Source: Dromaius novaehollandiae (lineage: Eukaryota > Chordata > Aves > Casuariiformes > Dromaiidae). Taken from it: a stretch of 64,000 bases of DNA. The translations under genes were made by a program, and so were the position numbers. The notes under the pieces were generated by a model, which saw nothing but the letters and a program-made list of their open reading frames with translations, did no database searches and was not told the origin of the DNA. Location: positions 18,220,469 through 18,284,468 of the forward strand of contig NC_088112.1 of the NCBI RefSeq assembly GCF_036370855.1. The letters run 5' to 3'. Of this stretch, positions 26,501 through 41,100 are shown one piece after another. Positions within the stretch are counted from its first letter, which is position 1; the number at the start of each line of letters is the position of its first letter.

Positions 26501-29500
26501 TGGCATAGAAGTCAACAGGAGTTATGGTCATGACCTCTGTTACAGGGTGGGGGAAGAGTCTCCTTTTACCTTGATAAAACTTGATACCAAGCAGAAGAGT
26601 GCTCATTGCCTTTTTGACTTAAATGAGATAGTACGTGGTACAGAAGTTACCAAATGGGGCTGTGCTCTACAGCCAACTGGTACACAAATGTTTCCCAGGC
26701 AGGCAAATGCTTCTCGCTCGTGCTCACAGCTGGCAGCGACTGCTGCTCTGGATGATGTCAATACATGAGGAAAGCTTCCATGATTCGAAGTTGGAATCTA
26801 CGACATAAGTTTTAGGTTGTAATTTTGAAATTCTTAAAATCTGCTGTAACTATAAACATTTAAAACTTAGATTAAAAAAAAATCAGTGCTTTCTTTGGAT
26901 TTAAAAGTACATTAGCTTTATTGTATGCATCACCAGGGACAGCACAGAAATTATCTGATTATAAGTAGGTCACACAATATATTCTTTTTATTTATCAAAT
27001 ATAGAGTAAAGAATTAAACACTAATTTTCGAGGCAGTTAAATGTTTCTGGGAAGGTTTAGTTGTACGTGAGTGTTGGCCTAATACTTGTATAGGAGGACG
27101 TGTTCCGTTACATCTCTCTATGCAGAGGGTGGACAGGTACAGAATGACAACATTGTGGACTGAATGAAAAAGTTATTCCCATAAAGCCAAAGTCTAAATT
27201 TGAGGTATTTTTCCTGAGAAGTGGTGCCAGGTGATTTTGTTGTCCTACAACAGTTTTTCTTTTCTTTCTAAAATCTTAGGTGTAGATTTACTTTTCATAT
27301 GTTGCATAAAAATCACAGGTGATATCTGCTAATCCCACAAAATAATATGAGCTATAAGACAGTATATTAAAAATAAGACAGAACTGCAGGCATTGTTGGC
27401 TTCATTACTGGCTTCACAGACAACGTGGAGTACTTGCCAGGTAAAGAAAGTAAGTAAATAAGAGTTCCTTAAATAGATGAGACCTGGTACAGAACTTCTA
27501 AGTGCAGAATTAGTGTTTTCATTCCTATAGCATGGTTTCCTTTTGGAGCCCTTTTTTTTTTAGTTGTTCTTTAAATTATTTTTACTTGCTGTCTCTTCAT
27601 TCCTTTATTTTCAGGAAAGGCGGTGGAGCCCTGAGGGCTTTAAGTGACACCCATGCGTTGGCCAGTAATGTAAAAGCTGAACCAAATTTAGGGCTAAACT
27701 TTCGTACCTATCCTTCAAATATTGATAGTTATCCATGCGTTCTGTTTTTTCTTTAGTGGCATTGCATATGTGGGTGTGACTACTTTTTTAGCTGGCAAGA
27801 TAAATGAATGCTATTATGATGGCAGAATGAGATTTGTGGCGCGGTTTTCCCAGCAGACTCTGAAGTTCTTGTGTTATAGGGGGGTGGGGTGGGGAGACGT
27901 TTTCTTTTCCAGAGGAGTGCAATGAAGTGCAAAATACAGAATAGAATTTCATCCTCGTAGCTAAGATGTTTGAGCTCAAGGTATTGCACAGGACATAGGG
28001 TTTTTTTGTTTGTTTAATCCTCTTGTAATATGCAATAGAATGCAGTCACAATAAGGCATATCTTTAATTTTCTATAGTTAAGATTTCTAGAATGTTGTTG
28101 TAGTTCAAATGATCTTTGTTAAACATTTGCAGTAAAAAGGGGGGAGATGGAGGAAGGCAGAACAAAAGTATTTTTAATAAAGCAGTCAGGTTTTGGTATT
28201 ATTGATAATAAACTGTCAGGTTTTGGTATTTATCTTTTAGAAATTGTGTTTCACTGGATAGCACTACTGAAGCATGAAGGCTGTGAAATTGAGGAAAAAA
28301 GCACGTGTTCAAAGGGTCTGGATAACGGACGAAAGTAGGAATAGTTGATTGAATGGGTCAGCTGCTGTTTTCTAAGATGTTTGTTCATATTAAAAAAACA
28401 TTGCAGTATTGCTTGATGTTTGTAAAAGCTCGGTACAGGCTCTGCAGAAATAATTCTGGAAGTTAGATAGCTTGTCCTGGTTTTCAGACTTGTGCGTGTT
28501 AGAGCGGTGTACTTCCTGAGTCAAGGGAAGGCAAAGGGGAAAGCCGTTGATCAGTATCAAAAGTGGAGATATACCATTTAATTATTAAAAATTTCTAAGC
28601 CTGTCCTTCAGTTTTAGAATGCTGGAAATAACAGGAAATAAAACTTGATGGAAGTCAGAATAACAACTTTTGTTAAATTTCTAGCTTTTTCAAGAGTTAG
28701 TAAATACCAAATAAATTACATCACAGCCTGTTAAAGGTTCCACCAAAGTACTCAAAGGCAAAAGATTTAAAAGCTTTGAAATCAGTATATATAGTGATTA
28801 TATTTGAGTGTATATAAAGATGTGTGCAGGTGAGAGGGTGAAAGTTTGACTTTCAGTAATTCTTCTAGGTGATAAACTATATAAAACTGCTTAAAATGTA
28901 AGCTTGGGTTATAAACCTGATCTTATTCTGGAAAGTGAGACAAACAAGCTGTGTCAACCTCGTTACGTTACCAAGCTAGCTAAAGTAGAATTCCTCCTTT
29001 TGTCATGTCTCCTGAATGAATTTAATATTCCAACAGCCTGTTTGTCTTCAGCACCTGGTAAAAACGGTTATGCTTTTGTGTCAGCTAACTGAACACAGTT
29101 ACCTGTGAAAAGAGAGCTGCAACTTTCCATTCTTCATTTGGTAGGGTGGTAAAAAGAAGTGGTTGCTTCTAATTTGTTCATTTATTAGGTGATGTTTGTT
29201 TTGAAGGTTTGTTTGTTTGTTTTAGTAACACAGCCTGAAGCATTGTGGCAGATCCATCAAAGATTATTCACAGCTGCTATTAACCCCATAGCTGGCTAAC
29301 GTGAGTCTTTCTAGTGCATTGTTTTGGATAAATTGACTTCAGTAGAAGTTGAGAAGATCCTCTGTTTGCCACTCTGTATTTGTAACTTCACGTTTTGAAA
29401 ATTGCATGATATATTGGAATTGATTGAAATATATCGTGCATGGAGGGATTACACTGACTCTCACTTAATAAACAAAAATAATAAGAAAAATGGGTGGGCA

Positions 29501-32085
29501 GGATCTTCATAAATTACAGGAAAGTTAAGCAGTGCAACTGCTTCACTGTTGAAATCTGACAGCATCTTTTTAGTAACCAAGAACTACACAGTGATAGATT
29601 TGAAAATGACTTGTAAATTTATGCAGCCTTTACACTGTGCATTTATGTGAGTTATTCCAAAACACATCTATGAAAAAGGAGAAAATGGCAAAGCCTGTTG
29701 ACTGGATTGTAATTTTTTGTCTTCTGTCGTCATGTTGCCTAGAGTCCTGGTCTCAGATTAGGACCCAGTTGTGCTAGGAGCATAACATTTGCAATGTGTG
29801 ATATGAGGCAATAGATGATTAGGGATAAGGAAGGAATACGTCATCGTTGTTTATATTGATAGACAAAGATTTCAACACTTGAAAGCCTGAAAGATGTCAA
29901 TTTTTTTCCTGTAGGCCTCACTACAAAAACAGTTTTGAGGAGGAAGATGGAAGTGGTCTTATACAAAACTTACAGCTGACTACTCCAAAATATGGGTGCA
30001 GTGTGGGGAGGACTGGGAACACAGAAAACATTACATATCAAAATAATTGAAGTATGCTGAATTCTTGGTATAATAAGCTAATGAATGGAGTTGGCATTCT
30101 GATACTGAATGAGAGTAGTAGATTGCCAGGGCTTAGAAAGCGAGGATGAAGTTACTTGGTTCTAATGTGATAAAGAAGCCAGAGCCAGTGTGGGGGAACA
30201 AAGAAATGGAAGATGCTTTTTAAGGACAATATTATGAATTCACATATCAATCTCCCATTATGAAACTGTGAGGTTTCAGTACATACCTTTGAAGCCAGGG
30301 AAACCCATTTTACTGTCTAGTTTTGGCTATATGCGTGTGTGTGTGTATGTATATAATATGGCAAAAAATTAGGAGGTCTGTAGGGAGTCTGATTTGAGCG
30401 AAATTGCTTTCTGTATTCAGAGCTCACAATCGCTTGGACTTTGAACTGGTTAACTGGGATGCATAATCAACTTTTTAGCAGAGATCAGCTGTACCACTGA
30501 AAATGGGTTAACTGTTGTTCTTTAGTTTGAACTTCATTTTCATTTATGCCAAGCTTATAGTTAAAGATAATGTACTAAAACAGTGTTTGAGAGCCTTCAA
30601 ATATTTTTTTTTCTGTTAAATGCTTTAGTACAGTAGGTACTTTAAAACATTCCTATCTAACCTATCTACCTACCCCTTAGTGATTTATTTTGAAGAATGA
30701 ATGAATGAGTCTGGTGGGGGTTTTTTTTTTTTTTGCTTTTTATTTTTTTTTAATTTCATGATTCTTAAGGCTAAGATGTCCCATGTTATCTTTTGCTTTG
30801 AGGTTGGTTAACTGCTAAGTGAAAAAGCAGATTTGCTTTTTTGTGAGCTCCCACATGAACTGTGCTAGTGTGGTCACTATGCTTTTACGTTTAGAACAAG
30901 AAAGTGATGATTTGATAAGGTGGATACCTCAAGTGAAATATTTAGACTTATGGCTGAGTTTAAAACTGTTGAAAATGGTATGGTCTAACAGTGTTTTCCT
31001 TATTTTTAGATTAACTGCTGAAGTACTGATCGAGTTCTGCTATTCTTCAATGAGGAACTACAGGCTGATCTTTTGCCATAATCTTAAACAACCATAAATG
31101 ACAAAAGAATGCTTGGTCAGTGAGGGCAGCTGGCGCAGAAAACGTTTTTCAAACTCGGCTGTTTAAGTACTCTGAGGTAGGTTTCTTAAACGGCTTTACT
31201 TGGGCATTTAAAAATAAAAGGAAAGTGTGGATTTTGGTCTGCCTGGTCTATTGCAGTTTATCAATAGTTAGGAGAAAGTTAAGTTTTTCAGCTGCAGTGT
31301 TTTGACTAATAGTATATACTTCGTGTCCAACCTATATGAAAGTGATAGCTTGCATTTAAGCAAATATTGTTTTCTTTTGTTTTCATTTTGAACAAGGCAG
31401 TTTCCTCTCTGATGCTAGAAAAGATTTCTTGGTTTTGATTAAGTAATAGAGTTTGCTAACTGAGTGACTTAAACTGTAATACCATGTAATACCTTTGTTA
31501 TCTAGAACCTGTATTGAGCAAAGACTTGCAAGTAATGCCCAAGCTCCTGCGTGATAGGAGGAACGTTATCACTCGGCATCCTAGAAAGCATTTTGGACGG
31601 GGAGGGTTATGTTTAGTAGAATTTTGAAACTGAGGCAGATATTGGAAGTTTACTTAAAGTGGCCCTGAAGTGAGAGTCTTTTCTGAACTTCAGTTGGAGC
31701 TGATGTGGAAACATTATTGTCTAACTAATTGTGTAACTGAGAAACACTGTCCGAAAATGTATGGAAGAGTCTCACTTCCCCTGAGTTCCCTGGAGCTTGC
31801 CTAAATAACTATGCAGTAACTAGAATTTTACTGAGCTTCCTCTGTTGGTATGTGTTTTCTTCCCCGTCTCCTATTAAGGATTGAACAGAACACCTCAGCA
31901 GTAGAGTCATTTATCTAGTAATGCTGTATTTGAAATCATAACAGAACTTTTTGTTAAATCAGTGCCCTGATTAAGAGACTGGACAGTATTTGCATTAGGT
32001 AATAAAACATGTTATGTTACAGAGGAGTACATTCAATGGTGTACACTGAAGTATGATTTTAGTTTTAATTTTTCTTATTTGACAG
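20540..32085 (+). other. FAM13B: FAM13B intron 1 (11.5 kb)
   Basis: After the CpG island ends near 21000 the DNA becomes AT-rich. No other coding exon was recognised on either strand; open frames are short and unrelated to known families. It contains T-rich tracts (for example 30720-30734), a short GT/AT microsatellite near 30338 and a short duplication of TCAGGTTTTGGTATT near 28188 and 28217. Confidence 0.7.
20556..20565 (+). promoter_or_regulatory. Perfect NRF1-type palindrome GCGCATGCGC
   Basis: GCGCATGCGC is the consensus NRF1 palindrome, frequent in CpG-island promoters. It lies 17 bases inside intron 1, immediately downstream of the proposed exon-1 donor. Confidence 0.55.
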
Positions 32086-32276
32086 AAAAGACAGCTTTGA
32101 TTTTTGGCTGCAAAAAGATATGAGGAAGAGCTCCTCCCCTTCCTTGAGTAACTGCAACTCTGTTCTTGCTAACAAAATATTTGGAATTCCACTTGATGAG
32201 CTGCAGCAAGAAGGGCAACCAGACAATGAGGTTCCATTCATAGTCCGCCATGTCGTGGACTATATTGAGGAACATG
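32086..32276 (+). CDS. FAM13B: FAM13B exon 2: start codon, residues 1-53
   Basis: The acceptor is tttgacag and the donor CATG|gtatgt. ATG at 32120-32122 has G at -3. The exon encodes the start of the RhoGAP-like domain ([26 protein letters not shown]) and ends in phase 1. The frame is also open from the exon start to the ATG, but without another ATG. Confidence 0.95.
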
Positions 32277-35200
32277 GTATGTATTATCTTGCTGTATTTT
32301 AGATAATATATTTAGCTGTTTTTATTACTACAAAATAAACTTCTTAAAAGAGTATTTATTTTGTAAAGTTTCTTGTATTTAATTGCCCATGATTTTTATG
32401 TGAGATATATATATATATATTTCCTTTTTTTATTCCTTCTGTTTGATTTACCACTTTTCTCTAGATAAGAGTGATGTAGTTAGCCTGGTAGGGCACTTCA
32501 GAGGGAATGGTACATTTTTGGTACATTGCTGATGGTACATTGCTGATATTTACCTTATTATTGTATTGTTAGCTGGGCATAAGAATGCGTTTATTGGGGA
32601 GAAGAACATCTTACAAAACTGTTGTCATGAAAGCCTTTCATTAAATGTGTGAATTGTGCAACTGGGATTATCAGTAGTGTTTTGGATCTATTATGTGTAT
32701 GTAGTACATCAAAAAAGTTTATTTTTGCAACTTTCCTCTAACTTAGGAGGTCTGGAACAAGAAGGACTTTTTCAAGTCAATGGGAACGCTGAAACAGTGG
32801 AGTGGCTTCGGCAGCGGTATGATAATGGAGAAGATGTGGACCTGGTTAAGGAAGCAGATGTACCCTCAGCTATCAGCCTTCTTAGATTTTTTCTTCAAGA
32901 ACTTCCAGAGCCAGTTATTCCAGGCAGCTTGCACATACATTTGATGCAACTTTCGCAAGGTAGTAATTATGTTTTAGTAGTGTATTTTTTTAAGAGTAAA
33001 AACCAGTATTAAATTGAGATGCTTAGTGACACTAGATTTTGGTGTTTTGTGTAACAATATGTGTATCAAGATGCATTCATTTTAAGTCAAATATACCTCC
33101 TCTTAGCACAAGAACCAAATAGGTGTTTTCAGAAACTCAGTGTGGCTCTGAAGATGCAATTTATCCGTCATGCGGGAAGACAGTGAAACTACCACGTATC
33201 ATCATGCTTATTCTGAGTACTCCACATTCCTGTGCATGAATACTGCAACACTGGTCAAAGCCATTGGATTCAAAGTTGTGTTTCACAATATCTCACCAGC
33301 CACTGGATTCAAAGTTGTGTTTGATGATATCCCAACACTGATGGTTTAAAAGTGCTAGTGAACCCTTTGTTTTTTCCCTTCTTTCATCTGAATTGCATTT
33401 GCTCTGCCTATGCTCTTGATTCAATGGCACTTTGAGCTTTTGTAGCAAAGGAGAAGAGATCTCAAAAAAACCCTATATTCATATCACATTTGCCCTTCCA
33501 GTGTGTTTTCTTTGTTTTAAAATTCACTTGTAGGTGAAAAAAACCTGTTGCCAGCATATTGCTGCTAAGTATGTTTTTCAGTTACTGCAAAATCTTACCC
33601 TTTGAAGTATCCACCCATATGCTGGCACAGTGTTTTCTAATTCCCAACTTGTCTATATGTATCCACTCTCCTGGGTCTTTGGCCTGTGCTGTGTTATGTA
33701 GTGTTGGAGTTGATTCATAACTTGACTAGTAAAAACTTTTGTCTTGCAGCACTACCATTAGCAATGCATTGTGCATTCCTCAAAGGGTATATAGATGTTA
33801 GTGTTCCACACCTTGTAACATAACTGAGGGTTTTGGTAGTTCTCTCTCTACAGGAGTGCTACTTATTTTCCGGGGTTGCTTAGTCTGTCTTTTGAAGTGC
33901 TTGGCTTGTTTTGCTTTGTAAGAGACATGTTTTTGTCTATTTTTAATTTAGTTTTCTGTTGTTGAATTTATTCCTGCTAAATTGACAGCCCTCATGATAG
34001 TCCTGTTTGTTCAGAGTGGGATTTTTCATGTGCTGTTACACTACACTTAGTAAGTGCCAAACTGGAGGGTTGTCTTCAAGAGTGAGAAGTTGCTTCAGTT
34101 TCTTCCCTTTGTAACTCATATAGCCACTGAAACTTTGAACACGGAGTGGTTATCTGGATACCCAACGATTGGAGACTGAACACTGATGTGTTTCTTATAA
34201 GTAGTCTTGCTCTGGAAACAATTTCTGGCAGCTGTTGACCAGAAAAACTTATTAAGTATCTTGAGGCTGAAGTTCTGTGTACTTATTTATCCTGTAGTAC
34301 AGTAATGAGAAACTGAAGTGGATGTCAGTAGACAGAATTTTATGAGTGATATGTCTGCTATTTGATTTGTGTTGCCAAGTTCATGGTTCACTGGATCTAA
34401 GCAGCTAGTAAACCAGTTTTATCCTTCTGAAAAGGGTGATATATAACAAGAGATGATAATGAAATTGTTAAGGCAGTAATGTGGAATGTGCTGGTTGCAT
34501 TTTGTCAGATAATGCTGCTTTGCACTTTGGTTTGCAATGATACCTTATCAGGACTGGAAATGTGGCATGCTCATTTGCTGTAATGACAGTGTAATTTCCT
34601 TCTAGAGACTTGTAAACTATAGTGTGAAATTCTTTTTTTTTTTTTTTCCCCCCCATCTTTGAATAGATGATTGTGGAAGGATTTGCATGTAGGTTGTTTC
34701 AGAGGGAGAGCTGTTCTTCACTGCATAATTCCCAGTTTATTTTCCACTGGTTGAATAGGCAGAGAAATGGTATATTTCACTTAACCTTGCAGCTTACTGT
34801 CTTCACAGCTTGCTGGTTTTTTTTTCTTTTTTCTTCTCTCTCTCGCTTTTTTTTTTCCTTTTTTTTTTTTTTTGGTAGTGTAAAATTAAAGTGATTTTAG
34901 AAAGACTTAAGCTATGTTTTGTTCCCTTGGTACAGGTAAACCCTTAAATATTGTTTCTTGATACTATAATTAGAGGTTTGGTTTCCTCTACTCTGGTTTT
35001 GGCTTTTGACATTTTGACTGTCTGATAGTCATATCTGGGTTTATTAGTTTCCAGAATTGCAAGATCAGCTGCAACTTAGGTAGAGGAATTGCTTATAAAA
35101 ATGCAGAAGATGATAGTAATTTTGGATCCATATATAATTTATGGTATTTTCCCCTTTTAGCATGCCTTCTTGTATCATTACGTTAGGCTTAGTTCTTGAA

Positions 35201-38076
35201 ACAACTTAGTTATATGACAAGGTGTGGCCTATGTACCCTTCAAGGCTCGTTCTGTGCAGCCCTAATGGTGGTTCCTCGAAGGCAAGTGATTTTACTAATT
35301 GAAGTATCAATTTGACCCTGATGTTCTAGGCCATGTGTCGCAGAAGTGTGTATCCCTGGACCACATTCAGATGACTTCATTTTCAGATAAATATTTTCTC
35401 GCTTTAGGTCTCTGACTGTTGTTTAGAACCTAAATTTTAAAACAGACTAGCAAAGACTAAATATCCGTGTGTGTGTGTCACCTTTCTCTGTCTTGCTCCT
35501 TTTCTTTTTGAAGGATGAATTTGAAAGAGTTTTTTTAGTTTCTCTTTTTGCTGTTCCGTTTCCTTACATATATCTAGAGTAAAACCAGCAATAACCTATT
35601 CAGCTCATTCTGTTACTGTGTTGGGAGAACTATTTTTTTGTGCTTTGTTGCCTGTGAATTCAAACACTGGAGATGTTGACTGTATCTGAGCAAATGGAGT
35701 CCTGCACAGTTACCGTTTGGTATTATCACACATATACAGCAGGGAATTTACTTGTTTCTTCTTCTGTAGGCTGCTGAGGACCAGTGTGCCCCTCAGCTGT
35801 CTCATCTAGAGGGGCAGAGTGACCACTTATCAGCTTCAAACTTTTTTTTTTCTGATTTAAGCTAAGAAGAGATTTAAAAAGTTTTGGGAGGAAAGGGAGG
35901 TCTATTGGTATTAATTTTTCTCCTGTTTTGCTTTCCTGACACTTCTTTTCTTTATATGTAATTTCCTTGTTAGGTAGTAAACAGTTGTAAACTCTCTGAA
36001 CCTCATTGCCTATAAGTGTGATAATACAACAGATATTTTGATGAATGATACCTGGATGTGGGGTGAGAATGAGAAGGTTTTCTGGTGACCCTTTTTCAGG
36101 TCTGAAATTGAACCATCAAGAAATAAGTATGTGCTAGGTTGAGTACATTGAGATTGTATTCACCAGTTAAGCACTATGAAAGAAAGTAGAATTTGTCATC
36201 TGTTGAGAAGCGGATGCTGGTAGAGGGAAAAGTGACAAAGTGATTCCTCTGAAACAGAAAATTTAATTAGCTTTTTAAATAGCTAGCTGTTTCTAGAGCT
36301 CTTCTGTGAAGCTTTTGTTATATAAAAATGGTAAAACTAAAAAATATGGAGGAACTAGCCCTGTGCAGTCAGAAAACTGAGCATTAATTGGGGAAAAAAT
36401 CCTGGAAACTGTTAACTGAACTTGCAAAGGAAAATGCAGTGCAAGTCATTGGTTTAGGTTATCAATTTCTGCTTCATAGCAGAAATTATATTTATAGTTA
36501 GAGAAAGTATCTGATGGTACCCTACTTTGAAATCAAGACTGTTTTCTGGTATGTTCCCCCACTTCCTTCCACCATGCCAGAGCCCTGACATCATTGGGGA
36601 AGAGTGCCTGAGTAGGAAATAGGAATTATCAGCGTCTCTTGGAAAGTTGAGAGAGGAAGAGACTAATTCCGAGACTGAAATGAGAGGGCCAGATGCTGGG
36701 ACAAGTAGAGAGCTTGTTTATGAAGTACTACCACTGTAAATACCTTTTACATATGTGGGATGGACACTTAAGTTTTTCTTCCTTCTTCCATGGAGAAATC
36801 TACTATTAAAAGCTCAGACCAAGCAAATGCAGTTCAAATCCTGATGTTTTAGGTTCTGGTCTGACCAAAGTATTTGTACTTCAGAAGTGAGTATTTTTTG
36901 TCTGAGTCAAAAGGCTGCTCAGAATCAAATGTGAAAAAAATCAAATATTTTAATAGTGTGATTCAAATATTTTTATTACATTTTACAGATTATAATAATG
37001 AAGATGAATTTGGAAGAAAGTTGAGGTTCCTCTTGCAGCAGCTTCCACCTGTTAATTACAGTTTGCTGAAGTTTCTGTGTAAATTTTTAGCCAATGTAGC
37101 ATCGCATCATGAAGAAATTTGGTCGGCAAGTTCTTTGGCTGCAGTCTTTGGCCCAGATGTCTTTCAGTAAGTTGGTTATAAAAGTTCATGCAGTACTTCT
37201 ATGTGCATTTGAGAGTATAAATCTGTCCAGAGTCTTTCCTGGTTCATTAGCAACAGCAGCAAGTATACAGTATACTTTGGGCAGTATCTTTTTTTCTGTC
37301 GCCCCACTGATTTTCACTTACAGATTGTGCTTGTGATGTAAACAACAGCTTACCCATGAGCTGTGGCGTTGGAATCACTGATTTGGTTGTTGCATTACTG
37401 TAGTTATACTGAGGCTCAGCTTTTTTTAAAGATGGTGTGTGAGATTACTATTTGAAGGAAAAAATAGTTTTGGAAAAAAACTGTTAAGGTGTGAATGTAT
37501 ACTGGGAATTCCTTTCTACAACAAACTACTTTTAAATATTCCTCATGAAAAGTTAATTGAATAAAAATTTGTTGCTTTATCAAACTTAAATACAAATTAG
37601 TATAAAATTTTATAATGCGGTAGTTTGAAGTTATGCCTGAAGTTCTGTGTATTCACAGTGGAACAGGGAAAATGATGAGAAGTGTAGTGCTTAGAAGCCA
37701 TTCACAGGAGTTCTTTGGGGATTTAGTTGGGTTTAGATTTTCAAACTAAGATAGTATTGGAATCTTTAGCATTTACACAGATGTGGAGGATCTGAAAGAA
37801 CAAGAAATAGTTAGCAGAATAATGGCGGGACTTCTGGAGAACTACTATGAATTCTTTGAAAATGAAGAGGAAGATTTTTCATCTACTAATGATTTAAGCT
37901 CAATAACTGAGCAGGTAAGACTATTTTAAGTGGCAATATTTTATTGCAGTATTTTATTACTTAGGTGTCCATTATAACCATTTATATTTATGAAAGATAT
38001 GTTGAAATATAATTTTCTTTAATCTGCCTTTCAGTAGTCTCTTGTAAACTGACAAAGTCTAGTTATTTCTGTAAAC

Positions 38077-38116
<40 letters not shown>

Positions 38117-41100
38117 TTTACATACCTCTGTTTGTGAAATTGTTACTTTGTAGTAAGAGCGGGATAGCTACCTTCTATAGCAAAATACATGTGCGCTAAA
38201 ACAACAATAATATCCTGGCCAACATAGACAGTGTGGTGCTATGTAAGTAGTATAGCTTTGTAATTACCTTTTAGGAATGGAGAACTGATTTGTAAATGAA
38301 AGCAAAACCACACTTTGTTAGTCTTGGTCTATAATATGTCTAGGTGTATCTTACTGAAATACGCAGGGTCTTGCATTCCACTTGATTGTGTTGTCATTGG
38401 TGTGTCCCTCTATCAAAATTTTTGAATGAAGTTTTTGAATCTAAAACTTAAAAATGTCATTTAGATATTAATGGGAAAAGTCCTGAAAAATCAGAGAGAA
38501 AATTGAGAAGAATAGAAATATTCTGGATCATAGTATTCAGCTGTCAGGATTGCCGGGTTCATCTGTCTCTGTGACTCTTGGTATCCATTACTGTGAATTC
38601 CGCCTTTCCTCTCAGTAAATTTAACTTCATAAAGTTAATATGATGCTGCAGATAATAGAGATGGAGAATTGTTAGGGAAGTTAAGCCACTGGGGTGGTAT
38701 TGTGATACAATGTTGTTTGGTATGGCAAATATTTTTAACTCCTTTGCCAGTCATGGTGTAAAAGTGATGACGCATGGAAGAAATACTTGTATATAGTTGA
38801 AGAGGTGGGTTCTGAAATTACTGATAAAATCATGGCTCAAACCCTTGCCCAGAAACGTGCAAAATTTTAAACTGAGTTTTCTGGTGCTCAGTGGCTTGAC
38901 GAATAATATAGTTTCTTTAAAGAGGAAAAAGGGAAAATCACCAGCAGTTGCTAAGTAAAATAACATAAAATATTGAATTTTTAAAGCCTAACTATCCCAC
39001 AAACCCCTGCTAGTGAGACAGATGAGGCAAGGACTAGGACAGCTGACTGCTTCCTCTTTGCTGCAGTGGAGGCACCTCACCCGTTGATCTGGACTGCCAA
39101 GCGTGGGCAGCAAGTTCTGGATCGAGCAGCTGCTACTCCGCTAGCCGCTCTAGCGAAAAATTGCAGCTTTGCACATGTCAGCTCTTAGCAAGAATGCATC
39201 TAGCACTGAGGACTAGCACAGTCCTGCTACATACAGGGAACTATTAAAGTCTCGTGCGCTCCTTTTTCTCTGTCTAGGCTGTCAGTTTTGCAATCCAAGG
39301 CTGAAAGCTACTACTTTGGGTTAGGATGACTAGTGGGTCTAGGCCGTCATACTTCGTTAAAATTACAGAGTTTTTTCTGGCTCGTTATGTCTTAGCAAAC
39401 AGCCTGTGTAGCACAAGCAAGTTCCGGGCCTAGCAGGGTGTCCCGTTAGTTCCGGGCCCTCTCCAGCAGATGCCGACAGCGCTCTGCTGGTTGGGCCGGC
39501 TCCCTCCGGGGCTGGGGGCAGGAGGGCTGCTGCCCCCGGGCAGGCGTGGGCTTGCCCCTGCTGCCTTCTCGTGCCCTCGCGAAATTACAGAAGAAAATCA
39601 GGGGTAAATAAATTTCTTGCCCTGAGTGTAGTGCCATATAACACAACATTGTACCCCCCACCACCCCTTAAAAAAAGGGGGGGGGGGGGAGAATGTACCT
39701 CCTCTCTGCCTGCTGCGGAATCTTAAACTCCTTAAGTTTCAGTTTCTCTTATTTCAGTGGTTTTCTTTTCTACTCATGTGGGGGATATTATAAAGCATCT
39801 GTTCTTGAGGCTGTTGCTGATGCTTTTTGGCTTTACAGGTTTGGGAGATTGCCACATCAATCAGAGAGTTGTGGTGAATCAAATAGAATCACTTTGATGT
39901 GTTTACTTGTCCACATTTTTGGAAGTTTTAGGCTTATTTGCTTTTAGAAAAAGAAGGTGGCTCTGATTGTCAGTTGGCTATATTAATTGCCTATACTTTA
40001 CTGTTTTGGTAAAAACATCTCCTACCTTAGGGGGAAAAAAATATCATCAGACAAAATGGGCTTGACAGAAACAGGTGCTACAGTTGCCATTATAAGGATT
40101 TGTTCAGTACATGGAAAATCTAGAGTCTTAGCGTTCTCTATCGCCTTCCATAGAAGGGTTTGAAAATGCTTCTCAGGTATGAATAAACCTTGCAGTATCT
40201 ATGGAACAGATGAGAATTACCCCTCCATGTTTTATAGGTGGAGAAAGACAGGTTGTTCCACGTGACTTCAGTGTGGCCAGGATTTTGTTGTCTTTCTTGA
40301 TTCTCCTTGTGTACGCTTACAGCCTCAGAGATGCTGCTTTTTTCATGGTTTTGTTCAAAACTTTAAATGGGTTATGTAGCTTTTTTATGGTGTCTAGTGA
40401 ATGATTTTACTTAAAAGCAAGTATTGTGTGCCCAGTTCTTCTAAAATTGAAATACCTTCTCCTCTTACAAATATGCATATTTTTATAATTCATATGCTCT
40501 TGTAATTCCATGGAGCTCTTTAAAGAACTTTTAGCCATTAATTGTAAATAAATCTTTATACAGATAAATGATCTCTTGGAAGAGGAGGAAGATGTAAAGC
40601 TTGAGCAGTCTGAAGAGCTTCCAGAAGATGGCACAGAGAAACCTGTTGAAAGGCCAGCTGTGGTGCATCTAGATATGACCGAGAGTATCTCAGATTCCAA
40701 GAGTGTTACAGCATCAACAAGGTAACTTGTTTTCGCATTGAATTTTTGTCTTTACATTTTTGAGTATGGTCTGTTGTGTGTGAGAAAAGCTGTCAGACAT
40801 TTGAGATACATTGCAATGTCTGTGAAAAGGCTCTAGAAGTAGGTGGAGTTCTTGTAGTGGTAAAATGTGTAACAAAATAACTGTTCCCAGATTCAGTGGA
40901 TGAAAGAGTTTGTAGAACTTAAATTGGATTGAATGTGATGATTTAGGGGGAGAAGGGAAAGAGCATATTTTAATGAAACTGTGAAGTGGTATTAAATGAG
41001 TAAATTTTGTAGCAGAAACATAAAAGAATCTGAATATATTCAGATCCAAACCCATTCTGTGCCATCTTACCACCACTTTCTTTCTTCCACCTTATTTTCA

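Larger units (their letters stand above)
37915..40563 (+). other. FAM13B: FAM13B intron 5 (2.6 kb)
   Basis: It contains a GT/AT microsatellite at 38077-38116 and a GC-rich, CpG-rich block at about 39060-39580, described separately. No extra exon was recognised. Confidence 0.75.
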
